Shown here: positions 1-11,473 of the stretch, in pieces
How the letters are laid out: each line of letters starts with the position of its first letter
Position numbering within the stretch: position 1 is the stretch's first letter
Source of the DNA: Kingdonia uniflora
Taxonomy: Eukaryota > Streptophyta > Magnoliopsida > Ranunculales > Circaeasteraceae
DNA: 64,000 nt
Assembly (NCBI GenBank): GCA_014058105.1
Contig: JACGCM010001752.1
Coordinates: 558,001 to 622,000, forward strand
Direction of reading: 5' to 3'
Translations under genes and position numbers: made by a program
The notes under the pieces: model-generated
What the model saw: only the letters and a program-made list of their open reading frames with translations
The model's database searches: none
What the model was told of the DNA's origin: nothing

Positions 1-2708
1 ATTGTTATCTTCTCTTGTCGTGAAGAAGGTCCTGTTACTGAGGGTTGGTTCAAGCACTGACACCTTTTCTTCCTCAATTTCTTGTCAAAGTAAGCGGTGT
101 GAAAGAAGGATCAGGCTAAGTGATTTCTAGTTTCAACTTTGCTTTAGAAGACTATCTGATTTGAGATAGTGTCAAAAATTGAAATATATCCTGTAAAACG
201 ATCTGTAACAATATCTGAAAGACTTGCTATCTGTAAAGTACTCTATAGAGACCTATCCCTCGACCTAACTTAAATTTAAATTATCACTATATCAGACTCA
301 TGCATTTCGCACATGACGTGAATAGTCAGTATTGACACCTAGACCACGAACTGATGAAGAATGTGGATAGAGTACAATAGAAGAATATAAACAACTCAAA
401 TATATCTATCTCCCATAAACTAAATAGCTACACAATCAACCACCACTTACCTTATTATTTAGAGAACGTGCTTCAGCACGATAATGAGCTACGAGTAAGG
501 TCTATATATAAAAAAAGTTTCAGAAGAGACATGGCACCAAGAATAATTAAGACTCTAGCACAAGAATTTCTAGATTTTGAATGCCACAAAACTTCTTACT
601 TACAAGATTAAGTATTTATAGTTCGAAAGATCACTTGTAATAAGATATCAGCCTTAAACAATAAACGTTACTATTACTAAAACCCTCAACTCAAGGTCGT
701 GGTTTTTTTTTACATATTTAAAGGTTTTCTACGCTAAATCACCTGTATCATTTTTTGTTTTACATTAGTTTTTGTCACATGTACATTGGTGTAAGAGCTA
801 ATTCTGGGCCATTTTGAGCTACGGAATTAGGCCATTACATACTCTGTAATTGATATTTGAGCTAATGAAAAAATTATTTGTGTAAGACCTATTTTGATAG
901 TTAGAAGTAGTTGAAATCGAGCTAGAAGAAACATATATGTGTATGTTGGAGGATGAAAATTTAAGATGGCGAACTCAAAATAAATGAAAATTTATTCATT
1001 CGAACTATGACAAATATATGTGAAGTTGAAAAATGTGTACATGTAAGTAAAAATGTGTCGAATTAAAAAAGTTTCAAGAATCATGGAATATAATATCTTA
1101 TAAGATATAGAATATGTATAATTTGAAAATTTTAGCTTGAGAAGATCTTGTTTGTGAATGTTAAATAGGAGTAGAGACTGTAAGGAGTAGGTCGAAACGT
1201 GAATTGGCAAATTCCAAGAGATTAATTTATATGGATAAGTTCAAAAAACTTTTTATCATGATCTTAGGGTTTCCAGTTATGGAAAAATAGATTAGAATAT
1301 ATACGGAATGTGTAGGATTTGAAGTGATCTTAAATAAGTGTGTAGATATGTTGGGAATGTGATGTAAAGAAGATGAAGAAAAAAGAATATGGTAAGGACT
1401 CGATCTATGAGAATTTCTCATGCTGCAGAAGGACGACTAACGATAAAGATTGCAAAAGTACGGGAGATGATTTTTGGGTTGCTTGATTATGATTATAATT
1501 TGCATGAATTTGAAATTTAGTTCGAAGGCTTAGATACAAGGGCAGGGGAATTTGAGATCATATGCCACTTTTACTCGGAGATATTCTGTGAAGTGATTTA
1601 GGAGCCTTCAACTCAAAAAGAGGTCGTAAGGTAAATTGTTGAGGAAGATGTAAGGATTGATGGGGGTGAACTGGTTAGGTGTGGCTCTCCAGGATATCTG
1701 GGATGTTTTATGAGTAATTATATGTAAGGGAGTGAACTGAATGAGGTCGGATAACTGTAATTTGAATGTAGGTAAGATGTTTTGCTTTAATTTGTCCTAT
1801 TATGCTGGAAATATTGTTTGGGACTATTGTGAAGTAAAAAATTTAAAATTTGAAATTTGATATCTTTGGAAATGACATCAATAGCTTTATAAGTAGAAGA
1901 AGTAGGAATAGATAAAGCAAGTGGGCTTTGATTTTTGTCTCTTATGTAATTTGTAGTGAAAGTTTGATTACGTGTGGGTATTGAGTCATTATAAGTGTGG
2001 GAAGGTGAGAAAGAGATTTGGGTAGGAGAGATAAGAATATATTAAAATATAAGTCTTTGGGTAATGATGGGAATGCATTTTCACCAAAAAGGTATAAAAC
2101 GTTTGACATTAATTATAGAAGGGGCACCTCAGTTCCCAAATTAAGGGGGGCTCGTATGAGGCCCAATAACTGCTAGCCGCTAGAGAGAGAAAATATAAAT
2201 AATAGTTTATCTTCCTCATTCAAATGTTTATCAACTTCAGAAAAAGGATGAACAGTGGGAAAAAATATATATAGATTCACGTAAGAAATTAGACGAGAGT
2301 GATCATCGCTCAAGGCGAGAAATAGTTGCAGAGACATAAACACGATAGTGGTTGCATAACAACATTGTGAAGGAAGGATTTGGTACTGCTTCAGACTCAT
2401 ATTCGGACATTGAACTTTAGTAAATGAATTATGATTTTATGAATGTGAGGTTTGAAAGATTTTGTGGGTTTCAAATTTTGAAAAACTACTATTTATAGTA
2501 ACCTATAAAAATTTGTTTGATTTATGTATAAAAGGAGATATGTGTATGAAATATGTATATGTATGATAAATGTATGGTAGATGTGTGCATGGATGTGTAT
2601 AGATAAAAGATAATGATAAGTTGATAGGATACCTAAACATGTATGTAGGTTGGGCGCGAGGAATATCTGTTTATTGAATCAAACCTCATATGTAGGCATA
2701 TTATTGAG
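1..2708. other. AT-rich region without a recognisable gene
   Basis: No open frame here resembles a known family. The short frames around 1.0-1.4 kb and 2.2-2.4 kb are low-complexity and rich in S, F, I and H, as expected by chance in AT-rich plant DNA. No LTR, tRNA or terminal inverted repeat was recognised. It could be decayed transposon sequence. Confidence 0.5.
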
Positions 2709-3326
2709 ATGGGGACTTCACTTAATATGGAGATGTCGACCTCTGGTCGTACGATTAAGTTCAAGAACGTAAAATCTGTAAATATAAAGTCTGAGTGGGA
2801 GAACAAAGTCGTACTCATTCAATTATTAGATTTCCCTGGTAAATTGGTATCATACCCTCTGAACTCTGATGTGTTTAAAGAGTTCCTTAAAGCCAAAGCT
2901 ATTATAGGTGGAAAATGGAGCAACGTTGTAGAATATGCTGGTAGGTCGTTTAGAGATTGTATTGTATCATCTGGGGAAGAACATTTCTTCTTGTTGCCTG
3001 ACTTAAAAAAGGAGAAATTGGATAGGGGAGTGAAGGAATCAATCTTTTTTGAGTATTTTGATGGGAATATCAAAGCTGACCTAGATCAGGGATTTTTGTA
3101 TTATCTGTCTCAGTTAGAATATAGACTAAGGTTGCCCCTTAGCAATCTCGCTAAAGGTATCATGAATGCCATAGAGGCTTGTCCTACCCAACTGAATGGG
3201 ATCATATGGGAGGTGATCAATGTTTGGGAGACTTTGAATAGATTATGGGTGGAGAACAAGGTGGAGAAGAGAAAAAGAAACAAAATTGAAACAAATTATT
3301 GTCAGAAGCTTTTTCTCATACTTTAA
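2709..3326 (+). CDS. Putative plant transposon-type protein fragment
   Basis: This is an uninterrupted 205-codon frame starting MGTSLNMEMST. The segment at about residues 128-175 (YLSQLEYRLRLPLSNLAKG, then PTQLNGIIWEVINVWETL) resembles the 'putative gypsy-type/plant transposon protein' domain family. That family shows a pattern of LRFPL, a hydrophobic helix, then P-x-QL-x-P-x-x-W. The C-terminus turns basic (KVEKRKRNKIE). No nuclease, reverse transcriptase or zinc-binding motif is visible, and no partner transposase lies nearby, so it is probably a detached fragment of a larger element. The match is by pattern only. An alternative is an unrelated hypothetical protein. The frame is the longest clean one in the first 17 kb, so recent constraint or chance preservation is possible. 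Confidence 0.4.
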   Translation: MGTSLNMEMSTSGRTIKFKNVKSVNIKSEWENKVVLIQLLDFPGKLVSYPLNSDVFKEFLKAKAIIGGKWSNVVEYAGRSFRDCIVSSGEEHFFLLPDLKKEKLDRGVKESIFFEYFDGNIKADLDQGFLYYLSQLEYRLRLPLSNLAKGIMNAIEACPTQLNGIIWEVINVWETLNRLWVENKVEKRKRNKIETNYCQKLFLIL

Positions 3327-4192
3327 TGGTTTTGTTTTAGTTTATTATTGGTTTTTCACGTTAACGATTGTTCACGAAAAGAACAATTTTTTTTAAGTCC
3401 TTATTTACCGAGTCTCTCTCTCTCACACAAAATAAAACATAATCACTCCCCAAATTTTTTAGGGTTCCTCTATCTCTCTTTCTCTCCTTTTACACTGAAT
3501 CATCCCCAAAATTTATCCTCTAATCTCGTTTTGAATAAGTCTGATATCAAATTTGTGGGATATTCATACTAGAACTTATCATTGTAGGGTTCTTCGAAGG
3601 GTTTTGAAGATTTCGAACTGATTTGAGAAGAAATTAGGTTTTTGAATCTCAATTGATATTGGAGATTATTGGGTTTTATGTGATGATCTATAAATGGGGC
3701 TTAAGAATTTGGATGATTGGGGTTTTAAGAGAAAAGTCAGCAACAAGGGGAAATCCAACTGGTTATATAAGTTTTGTTGAGTTTGATCAGCTTAGGCCTT
3801 TTTTTATACTACGAGTAGATTGCTCAGAAACTCTAGAACATTTAAAAGTATATGAAATACTAGCCTCAACAGATAAACATAAAAGATAACTCTCAAATGA
3901 ATGGTTAAGAGATAGATGACATAACCAATTAACTAGTAAACCAGAACCAATAATGGAATCATGAAGAATAATGTTAAAGCACCACCCAAAGGAGGGATTC
4001 GATGATATATTGTTGTTCCTGCAGAGTGAAAAATCAATACCTTAAATATTATATACACTCTGACTCGACCATCTTAACCCTTGGTAGTATCGAGATTAAA
4101 TACATCAAGTTATAGATCTTTTATAGATCAAGTTAAACGTACATAAAATTAATTTTTACACGTCCTAATATAAGTTATTGGTTCATGCAGCT
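3327..4192. other. Leader-like, pyrimidine-rich spacer
   Basis: The stretch at 3410-3500 is rich in CT runs and 'agggttcctctatctctctt'-like text, which resembles a plant 5' leader, but no coding frame follows. The rest is unremarkable AT-rich DNA up to the gag remnant of copia A. No 5' LTR for that element was recognised here. Confidence 0.35.
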
Positions 4193-4710
4193 ATGAACCC
4201 TATGATCCATAACCAACTGACTAATATTGAATCCTTGACGGACTTTAACTACTCCAACTGGAAGCTTAAAATTCATATTGCCCTAGGCTACCTTAATTTT
4301 GATTTTGTTATCACTAGGAACTGCTAGATGTCATTAAGAAACAGTTTAAGGGTTCCGTCAAGGGAAGGAAGTGCAGTAACTTATCTCTGCTTTTATCGCT
4401 GAAGTATGACAACAGTGAAAATATGCGCTCGAACATTTAAGTTTACTTTGAATCCAATTTGGTTGATGTTCCCACCAACTCTTGGTGGTTAGATTATGGG
4501 GAACCTGTTCACATTTTGAATTCTTCACAAGGGTTCATCAGCAGGCGGCCGACAAGGTTTGAGGAACAAGTTTTCTTGGGAGATGCTAAAAGCCTTCCCA
4601 TTTAGTTCATTGACATTTTTTGCTTGGTTTTAGACACAGGTGTTACTTTAGATTTGACAGACACCTTTTATGTTCCTTCGATGAGACAATTTCTAGTTTC
4701 AGTTTCTCGG
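4193..4710 (+). pseudogene. copia A gag and protease remnant
   Basis: The reading starts at ATG 4193 with LTDFNYSNWKLKIHIALGYL, the usual N-terminal gag pattern in which a protein of a plant copia element begins 'F-x-x-x-NY-x-x-W'. A stop follows the phrase VITRNC. At about 4476 the segment TNSWWLDYGEPVHI corresponds to the protease active-site region, normally W-x-x-D-S-G-A-T-x-H; here the SGA has been lost. About 250 codons of gag, including the CCHC zinc knuckle, are absent. It is not functional. Confidence 0.7.
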
Positions 4711-4934
4711 TTACACTTTTTTCAGTTATTTTTTTAATTTTAGACATGGTGGTTTTGACATTATTCATCATGATTCCATTATTGGTTCTGGTTTACTAGT
4801 CGATGGGTTATATTGTCTATTTCTTAACCATTCATTTGAGACTTATCTTTTATGTATATCTATTGAGGCTAGTATTTTATCTACTTTTAAACATTTTAGA
4901 GTTTCTGAACAATCTACTCGTAGTATAAACCTTT

Positions 4935-5290
4935 TATAACTGATTCATACAAACATATGTGGACCTTTTTCCTATTCTGTCCTGAGGTGGTCATCAATAT
5001 TTTATCACATTTATTGATGATTTCTCTCGTTATACCTATGTTTTTCTTATCCATTAGAAGTCTGAATCACTTGATGTATTTAAGACTTTCTCGTTAGAGG
5101 TTGAGAAACAATTAGATCAAAAGATTAAGGTTGTCCGGTTAGGTCAAGGAGGTGAGTATTATGGTAAGATCAATCAAGACGGTCAACATTTGGGACCATT
5201 CTATAAGTATTTAAAGGATTAAAGTACTATAGCCCAGTACACTATCTCTGGATCGCCAGAGCAGAACGGTATTTTATGAATGCCGTAATC
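4935..5290 (+). pseudogene. copia A integrase core remnant
   Basis: The text ITFIDDFSRYTYVFLI (about 5000) and later KIKVVRLGQGGEYYGKI are the integrase core of Ty1/copia, with the second Asp region mutated from R-x-D-x-G-G-E-Y to R-L-G-Q-G-G-E-Y. The segment GSPEQNGI near 5250 matches the conserved TPQQNGVAER block, but a stop follows. Several in-frame stops are present. Confidence 0.75.
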
Positions 5291-6024
5291 GAACTTATCA
5301 GGACATGGTTCACAACATATTATGTTATACTGATTCCCTGTGAATTTATGGGGAGAGTATTTACACTTTTCAGTCTATATTTAGAATCGAGTTTCTTCTC
5401 GTTCTGTTTCAGTTAATTCTTATCATCTATAAATTGGGAAAAATCTTTGTCTTAATCACTTGCGTGTTTGGGGTTGTCTTGCAGAGGCAAAAATGTTTAA
5501 CCCAATTATCGAAAAGTAAGATTCGAGGACTGTAAGTTGTTTCATTGTTGGTTTCCCAGAGAGATCGATAGGTTTTAGGTTTTATTGTCCTTCTCGACCT
5601 ATACAGATTGTTAAGTGTGCTCAGGCTCATTTCATAGAGGAGTGAGATCACTTTACCAGTATTATTCATAGAGAGTTTATCTTTGAGGAGGTATCTGAAA
5701 CTCAGAGTCCAACTGTTACTCCAATCAGTGTTGTTATGCTTCCGCGTTTATCTGATATTAACACTGTGATCGGTACAGTTTTAAAACTCATTTATTATTC
5801 CAGATCCTATTTTAAACCCCGTCGTAGTACCAGTTCTCCCTCAAATTTTTACCTCCACCCACTCCTGTTCAACTTCCTGTCGTTCTACCTCTAGCCCATC
5901 CTCTAGCTCCTACTCAGAGACCTTCTAGAGAGATGCGTTCAGCTATTTCTTCATATTACCATCTTTATTAAGTTGAAGGGGATTTATTTGATTTTGAGGA
6001 TCCAATAACTTTTAGTACGGTTAT

Positions 6025-6840
6025 GGCTAGTAATTTTGCAGGTCAGTGGCATAATGCCATAACGGAGGAGATGAATTTTATGTCTCACAACACTGTATGA
6101 AAGTTAACACTTTTACCTAAAGGATCTAAGGTAGTTGAATGCAAATGGATCTTTAAGGCCAAATGCGTTTCGAAGTGAGACTTGTTGCAAAGGGTTTCAA
6201 GCAACATCCAAAAATTGACTTTAATGAGACTTTCTCGCCAGTTTCGAAGAAGGATTCATTACAAATAATTTTGACTCTTACAGTACATTTTAACTTGGAG
6301 CTTCACCAGATGGATGCCAAAATAACTTTTCTTAATAGACGTCTCAATGAGGAGATTTATATGCACCAACCCGAAGGTTTTGAGACTGAAGGGTTCGACT
6401 ATTTTGTAAGCTTAATAGCTCCATCTACGGTCTCAAGCAGACATCTAGGCAATGATACTTTCAGTTTCACGAGGTGGTTTCAAACCACAGTTTGTCGAGT
6501 ACAAAATGGATCATTGTATATACGTCAAACAGAATGGGAGACATTTTATATTTTTGTTTTTGTACGTAGATGAAATTTTACTCGCTAGCAGTAACGTCTA
6601 GTTTTTTCAGGAGATGAAAGCCTATGTCATGATATGTATGAGACCCGATATTAGTTTTGTTGTTGGGATGTTAGGAGGTACCAACAAAACCCTTATATTA
6701 TTTATTGGCAGGCAGCCAAGAAGGTTCTTCGTTATTTGATGATGACCAGAGATTACAGATTTGCTTATAAGAGATCTGATGAGCTCATGATTTTGGGATA
6801 CTCTAACTTAGATTTTAGTAGAGTCTCTTTGAGGATCGCT
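6025..6840 (+). pseudogene. copia A reverse transcriptase/RNase H remnant
   Basis: This begins near QWHNAITEEMNFM. It continues through KGSKVVECKWIFKAK and, after a frameshift, VRLVAKGFKQHPKIDFNETF, SPVSKK, LELHQMDAKITFLNRRLNEE and IYMHQPEGFE. All are standard copia reverse transcriptase blocks. The YVDD block survives only as FLYVDEILLASS-like text around 6555-6590. A later piece reads AKKVLRYLMMTRDYRFAYK, the link to RNase H. Deletions and frameshifts separate the blocks, and no active enzyme can be made. Confidence 0.8.
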
Positions 6841-7595
6841 CATTTATGTAGGAGTAGTTATTGTTTTATTTTATTTAATGTTACTGCACTAAGATTTTTT
6901 ATTCATGTGGGAGTTATTCTCGGTTATTATTTTGGTCGACATTCAAATTTGATTTTGATTTTGATTATTTAGATGTTATTATATTTGGATCTGTTATTAT
7001 ATGTTCACATTTTCAGCTTAAATTATGCTATTGCAATAAAGTTTTAGATATGAGTAATTTTTATTACATGACGGTTGTCTAAGTATTAAGTGCCTATAAA
7101 GAATACTGAAAGGTTTCTCAAGTTTGCTTGGGCTGGATATGGGTAGGTTCTACATTCTTTAGTCTTCATTTCAGTATGAGCGATGGTCTTCACATGACGG
7201 TTTGTCTAAGTATTAAAATGACATGTGTCTGGTAAGCACATGTTGTAGGACACTAATGGAAATGTACTAGCACATCATTAAGGTATACATTTGTCATTCA
7301 CACGCTAAACTCAATCAGTAAAGAAATTGTACTTGAAAGCTATTGAGGTTGTTAGCTCGACGTTCATGCTATGAATTAAGCATGTGCTCAAAGGCCTGAC
7401 CAAAATTTGTTCGTGAACCGTATTAGCCATCTTTTTAGTCGTAGAGTGACAGTCATGGTTGATGTAACATTGCCTTCGATAAATTTTCATGTACGGTTTT
7501 TTAAAAACAAAGGATGGTCATCAGCTTTTCATAAAACCTTAAATCAGGCTAAAGATATTTTTTGTAAAAAATCGAGTTAGCGCCGAGTAGGAGAT

Positions 7596-7989
7596 TGTTG
7601 GATTTTCCATCTATACCGGCACTACTCAATGTCTTAACTTATGGTTCACGAGCACACATGCTAATAGGTCGTATATGTGTTATTGGTTGTGCCCAATTGT
7701 TGCACCAAGTTAAGGATGGTGGGACCTAATATTACTATTTATTAGAGCTTGAGGGTATAATGGGAAGACCACTCAAGCCCTATCAGGCTAAATAGAGGGG
7801 AAGACCCTCTTGGAGGTTACAATATAAAAATCTAACCCATTGAGGTCTACAGCCAATACAAGGGAAGACTCTATTCAAGAATAAAGGATTTTTAGAGAGC
7901 AGGAGAAGAGGTTAGTATAATATGTTTTCCATATCCTATTATTGATCATAATGATTGTATGAATTTCCTATAACATTTCCTCACCAACA
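7596..7989 (+). repeat. 3' LTR of copia A
   Basis: The LTR begins TGTTGG and ends CCAACA, a perfect 6-bp terminal inverted repeat, giving 394 bp. It is preceded by a purine-rich tract ending GAGTAGGAGAT (7585-7595), a typical plant copia polypurine tract and LTR junction. No matching 5' copy was seen, so the pair could not be used for dating. Confidence 0.75.
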
Positions 7990-8489
7990 TAAAATTACCA
8001 AAGCTAACCATTTAAAGAATGTACCTGTTGACTTTTCTTTGTTTCTAACCCTAATACCAATCTCTTCCTCTATTTATTGGCAACAATATTATTATCTGAT
8101 TGAGCAATGAGTTTAGTAATTTGATATACTTTTGGAGATATTTGAATCATAATTTACACATGGAGATGAGTTTAAATGCCTGGGAAAGATTCGAAACATT
8201 AAAATTAAGGATTCATAAATCATTATAATTATATATTTTAGGCAAACATAAGGTGAATTTGACTTACCTCAGTACAATATTTGAGAAAGAGAGAGAGAGA
8301 TAGAGAGAGAAAGAGTTGATGGAACCCTTTAAGTGATATGAAAAAAAAAACTAAAATTTGTCTATTTGATATGTTTCCAAGAAACCTAAACCTTAAATGA
8401 TAAAAAATAAACTACATAATTTGTTGTTAAGTTTATGAACAATTTATCAACTCTACCATTATGTGTTGAGTAATGATTTCGAATTTGAC
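7990..8489. other. Spacer with GA-rich microsatellite
   Basis: No gene is visible. A short GA-rich microsatellite lies at about 8283-8313. The rest is AT-rich intergenic sequence between copia A and copia B. Confidence 0.5.
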
Positions 8490-9120
8490 ATTTGTGGAAG
8501 TTCATTATGTTCGTGGGACGAGCGAGGGCAAAGACGAATGTGAAAAAGTCATTCTGATGATTTTTCAGTGTTTATGTTTGAAGACCTATTTATTCGAATA
8601 GACTTTGTCTCTGTTCGAATAGAAGTCTCAGACACAAGTCTATTTAAATAGACTTTAGTCTTTGTTAGGATAAACCTCGTATTTAAGCTTTTTCAAGTTA
8701 TTTTGGTGATCGTTTGCTTGCCTCATGATTCGTACTTTAAGCCCTAACTTATATAATGTTCTCCTAAGTATATAAGAGATACTTAGAGTATTTCTTAGGT
8801 GTTGTTGAGAACCTAATGTAAGTTTAATCCTTAAATGAAAGTTAGGGTTTGAAAGACTCTATTAAAGCTTCGAGGAAGCTTGAGTGATAGTAACCTATTT
8901 GATTCATGATGGATTGTTTATCGGGGAGTGGTTTTTTACCTGTTAGGGCTTTCTACTTCCTTCATTCGGGTAAATCGTCGTGTATGTTTGATTTTGTTAT
9001 TGCTTAATTTCTTAGTTGACATTTCCATGTATTGTTCTTGGGTGAGGGATTGGGATTAGCTACCCTAATTCCTAATAACTTGTATCAGAGCGCAAGGTTA
9101 GGGATTGTGTGATTAGAGCA

Positions 9121-9670
9121 ATGGCCAATGAGAATAAATTGAATATCGATAAATTCAATGGATTAAATTTTAAGATTTGGAAGATGCAAGTAGATGATTT
9201 TCTGTATGCGGAGGATTTTGATTTTCTTTTAGGAGAGATTTCGATAAAGTCATCTGATATAGGTATTTTGGAGTGGGAACTTCTAAATCAAGATGTTCTA
9301 GGTAAAGTTCGGTCGACACTCGCAACGTCTATTTCTTCCCAATTTTCGAAAATTGACACAACGGTAGAGATGATGAGTATGTTATCCTTATAATATGAGT
9401 TAGTGGCTTTGAGTGATTTAAAGTCTCACAAGTCAGTTACTTTCAATGACGTAGTTAAAATCTATGGTAAAGATTCTCGCATAATGCCCATTGGAGCTTC
9501 GTTGCTAATATCAGATGATTACCCGGATGTTGAAGTTAGAGGAAAGAGAGTTTCACATATTGAGAATAAAAACAAAAGACGCATTAAGGCATGTAATTTC
9601 AATCAACAAGATATTTGTTAAAATTGTTGTAAAGTTGGTCATAAGAAGGATGATTGTAGATCGATAAAGA
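9121..9670 (+). pseudogene. copia B gag with zinc-knuckle remnant
   Basis: The frame starts MANENKLNIDKFNGLNFKIW, the copia gag N-terminus that ends in the conserved W of the F-x-G-x-N-F-x-x-W pattern. A TAA stops it at about 9391. The next frame continues as gag (LVALSDLKSHKSVTFNDVV) and ends near 9618. The CCHC knuckle follows as NCCKVGHKKDDC at about 9622, with its first Cys position read as a stop codon. Gag is shorter than normal because an internal block is missing between MMSMLSL and YELVALS. Confidence 0.75.
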
Positions 9671-9724
9671 AGAGAAGATCTGTAGAGAGATGTTCGGTGA
9701 CTTTCTCTGGGGAAGGTAAAATTT

Positions 9725-10498
9725 TTGATAATACCCCATTTTATTTATAATAATTTGTGCGATATGACTTGTGATATTCGGGATAAACCATGTAATGTAA
9801 TTCATGGTACTCGGGATAAGTCATATTGGTTGCCTTATGGTATTTGTAAAAAGTCGAGGTTAGACTTGGATGCTTCATTGGAAATTACATCAGGTAAATA
9901 CGAAATGTCTAGCTATGATGAGTGCTATCACATATTAGATAATGGAGATGTTCGGATTGCAATAACAAATAATAATTTGTTAAGTTCGGACACAGTGCAA
10001 CATGTGCCAAGTATGGTTAGAAATGTGATTTCGAGTCAACTATCGGGTTTGGGTCTTTTGGAACCTTTTGATGATGTTGAGATCACGAAGAAATCTATGG
10101 TTATAGCTTGGTACAAAAGACAAGATGTCGTCTTAGAGACGTGTAACGCTAATGATGAGATTGTTGGTGTTGTTACTTTGATGGTGGACTCTAGAGCATG
10201 GCACGAGAAACTTGGTCACCTAAGCAAAGATTGAATGGAAGCATTATTCTCGAGGAGAAGACTTGACAAGTTAAAATCGATAGATTTGTTCTTTTGTGAA
10301 GACGTTGTCTTGGTCAAGCAAATGAAGGTCAAATTTCCTATAAAGAGAAGAAAAAAAATGATATCGAACCACTTATACGATGATGTATGGGAACCAACTA
10401 GAGTTAGTTCCAACAGGGGATTTCATTGTTTTGTTGTTTTCATTGGTGATTCCATACGAGAGCTTGGTATACATTTATTGAAGAATGAAACGGTTTGA
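9725..10498 (+). pseudogene. copia B protease/pre-integrase region
   Basis: The frame at 9725-10234 contains SYWLPYGICKKSRLD where a protease normally reads W-x-x-D-S-G-A-S/T-x-H, so the active site is altered. It then reads SSYDECYHILDNGDVRIAI and ends with the pre-integrase motif AWHEKLGHLSKD (consensus LWH-x-R-L-G-H-x-S). A TGA at 10232 separates it from the zinc-binding part of integrase. The following frame (10235-10498) keeps VWEPTRVSSNRGFHCFVVFI, corresponding to the D-x-W-G-P block at the start of the integrase core. Confidence 0.65.
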
Positions 10499-10543
10499 TG
10501 TCTTCGCTAGATGGAAAGCTTGGGTTGAGTTTGTGACGGTTAA

Positions 10544-10843
10544 ATGTTGAAGCGCCTTGGGTCTAATGGTGGTGGTAATCAATTTTGCAGTGATGGGTTT
10601 GTTATAGATGATGCATCTATTAGGATTGGAAGGCTTGAGAAGATCTCAATGATACCACGAGAGTTTGGTATGGTTGAGAATGCAGTCCATAAGGAAACTA
10701 AAATGGCAAATAGTATAAGATGCATATTCGAGTTGCCGAAGAGGTTTTGGTTGGATGTGATGCTTTCAACGTTTGATGTAGAGCCTTGTTGTGCATTGGA
10801 TCTTAGACTATTGGATGAGATCACTTGGACACAAAATAGGTAA
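10544..10843 (+). pseudogene. copia B integrase fragment
   Basis: This 99-codon frame reads LGSNGGGNQFCSDGF, matching the copia block L-R-S-D-N-G-G-E-Y-x-S-x-x-F with the catalytic Asp changed to Gly. It then reads GMVENAVHKETKMANSIRCI, corresponding to G-V-A-E-R-x-N-x-x-L-x-E-x-x-R. It ends at a TAG after TWTQNR, where similarity to the element stops. The catalytic residues are damaged. Confidence 0.65.
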
Positions 10844-10850
10844 TTGATTA

Positions 10851-11187
10851 TGTTTTTCTTGTCTATTTTAATAGTAGATCGTTGCTAGATTTTTTGTCTA
10901 GTTTATGCATATTCATTAGATATGTTTGTGATAATTTTGGCGACTGGTGGTGATGCTTGGAACGGGATTTTTTTTCAAATTATTGATGTAATACCCAATA
11001 ATGATATCTTTTACTGAAGACATGGATAAGCATGTGTGACATGTGGAGCCACATCATACTTGTAAAACCATATCATGCTTTAGAATAAATCAGAATTTTA
11101 TGGTTAGCCATTCATCTCTGATAAGCATGTATGATCAACGGCAGAGATCGATTCGTATGACCCGATTGCCAACCTAGTCTTCCATTA
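10851..11187. other. Spacer before the Harbinger element
   Basis: No gene is visible. The last part (about 11140-11187) immediately flanks the Harbinger insertion. It may be the original upstream sequence of the TMCO1-like gene, which now begins on the far side of the transposon. Confidence 0.45.
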
Positions 11188-11296
11188 TAGCATCTCTAGC
11201 AGCGAGTGTGGGTTTGGGTGTGAGTTCTGACACCCTGGCCTACCAAACCCACAACTCACACCCGATCTCTCCCAGCAGCCAGTGTGAGTTTCTTAC
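11188..11296 (+). repeat. Left terminal/subterminal inverted repeat
   Basis: This is the outer end of the Harbinger element. It contains GGGTGTGAGTT and, further in, AACTCACACCC, an internal inverted pair, then CTCCCAGCAGC. The same blocks appear in mirrored order at the right end. They are good candidates for transposase or ORF1 binding sites. Confidence 0.7.
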
Positions 11297-11331
11297 GTGG
11301 CTTTTTTAATTTTTATTTAGAGGAGATTAAA

Positions 11332-11358
11332 ACACCGTGTGGGGTTCTAAACACCGCC
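11332..11358 (+). promoter_or_regulatory. Harbinger palindromic module upstream of the PMD gene
   Basis: The stretch ACACCGTGTGGGGTTCTAAA and the following ACACCGCC match the module at 17430-17453 except for a few transitions and a transversion. It lies about 116 bp before the PMD start codon at 11474. It is probably a degenerated copy of the ACCGCGCGGT palindrome. Confidence 0.55.
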
Positions 11359-11473
11359 GTATCAACTGTAAGTAAAAACTCACATCCAATTCGACTATTT
11401 TCACAATTTTTACATCTACCTCTCTCTCAAAAATCCCTTGGTAAAAAAATCTTTGAATTCCAACATAATCAAA

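Larger units (their letters stand above)
4193..7989 (+). mobile_element. Ty1/copia element A, heavily degenerate
   Basis: Copia order is preserved: gag (about 4193-4460), protease-like segment (about 4476-4700), integrase (about 4940-5280), reverse transcriptase (about 6025-6700), RNase H remnant (about 6715-6840), then a 3' LTR at 7596-7989. The coding parts carry many stops and frameshifts. The zinc-knuckle region between gag and protease is missing, so there has been internal deletion. The 5' LTR was not recognised. Together with the decay this makes it one of the older insertions in the window. Confidence 0.85.
8490..10850 (+). mobile_element. Ty1/copia element B, 3'-truncated
   Basis: The LTR-like region occupies roughly 8490-9075. 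It contains TTCGAA motifs at about 8597 and 8617 and a TATA-like 'agtatataag' at 8766. A primer-binding site follows: TTGTATCAGAGC at about 9080-9091 resembles the initiator-Met tRNA complement TGGTATCAGAGC with one mismatch. Gag, protease/pre-integrase and part of integrase follow. Coding similarity stops at about 10843; reverse transcriptase, RNase H and the 3' LTR are absent. The exact 5' LTR edge is not certain. Confidence 0.75.

Noticed and set aside
992..2400. Short minus-strand frames
   Set aside because: Low complexity, no family resemblance and no plausible splice or promoter context.
3348..3889. Frames in the leader-like spacer
   Set aside because: They have no recognisable domain; the sequence looks like non-coding leader DNA.
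3600..4190. A 5' LTR for copia A
   Set aside because: No sequence matching the 3' LTR (TGTTGG...CCAACA) could be found upstream of gag.
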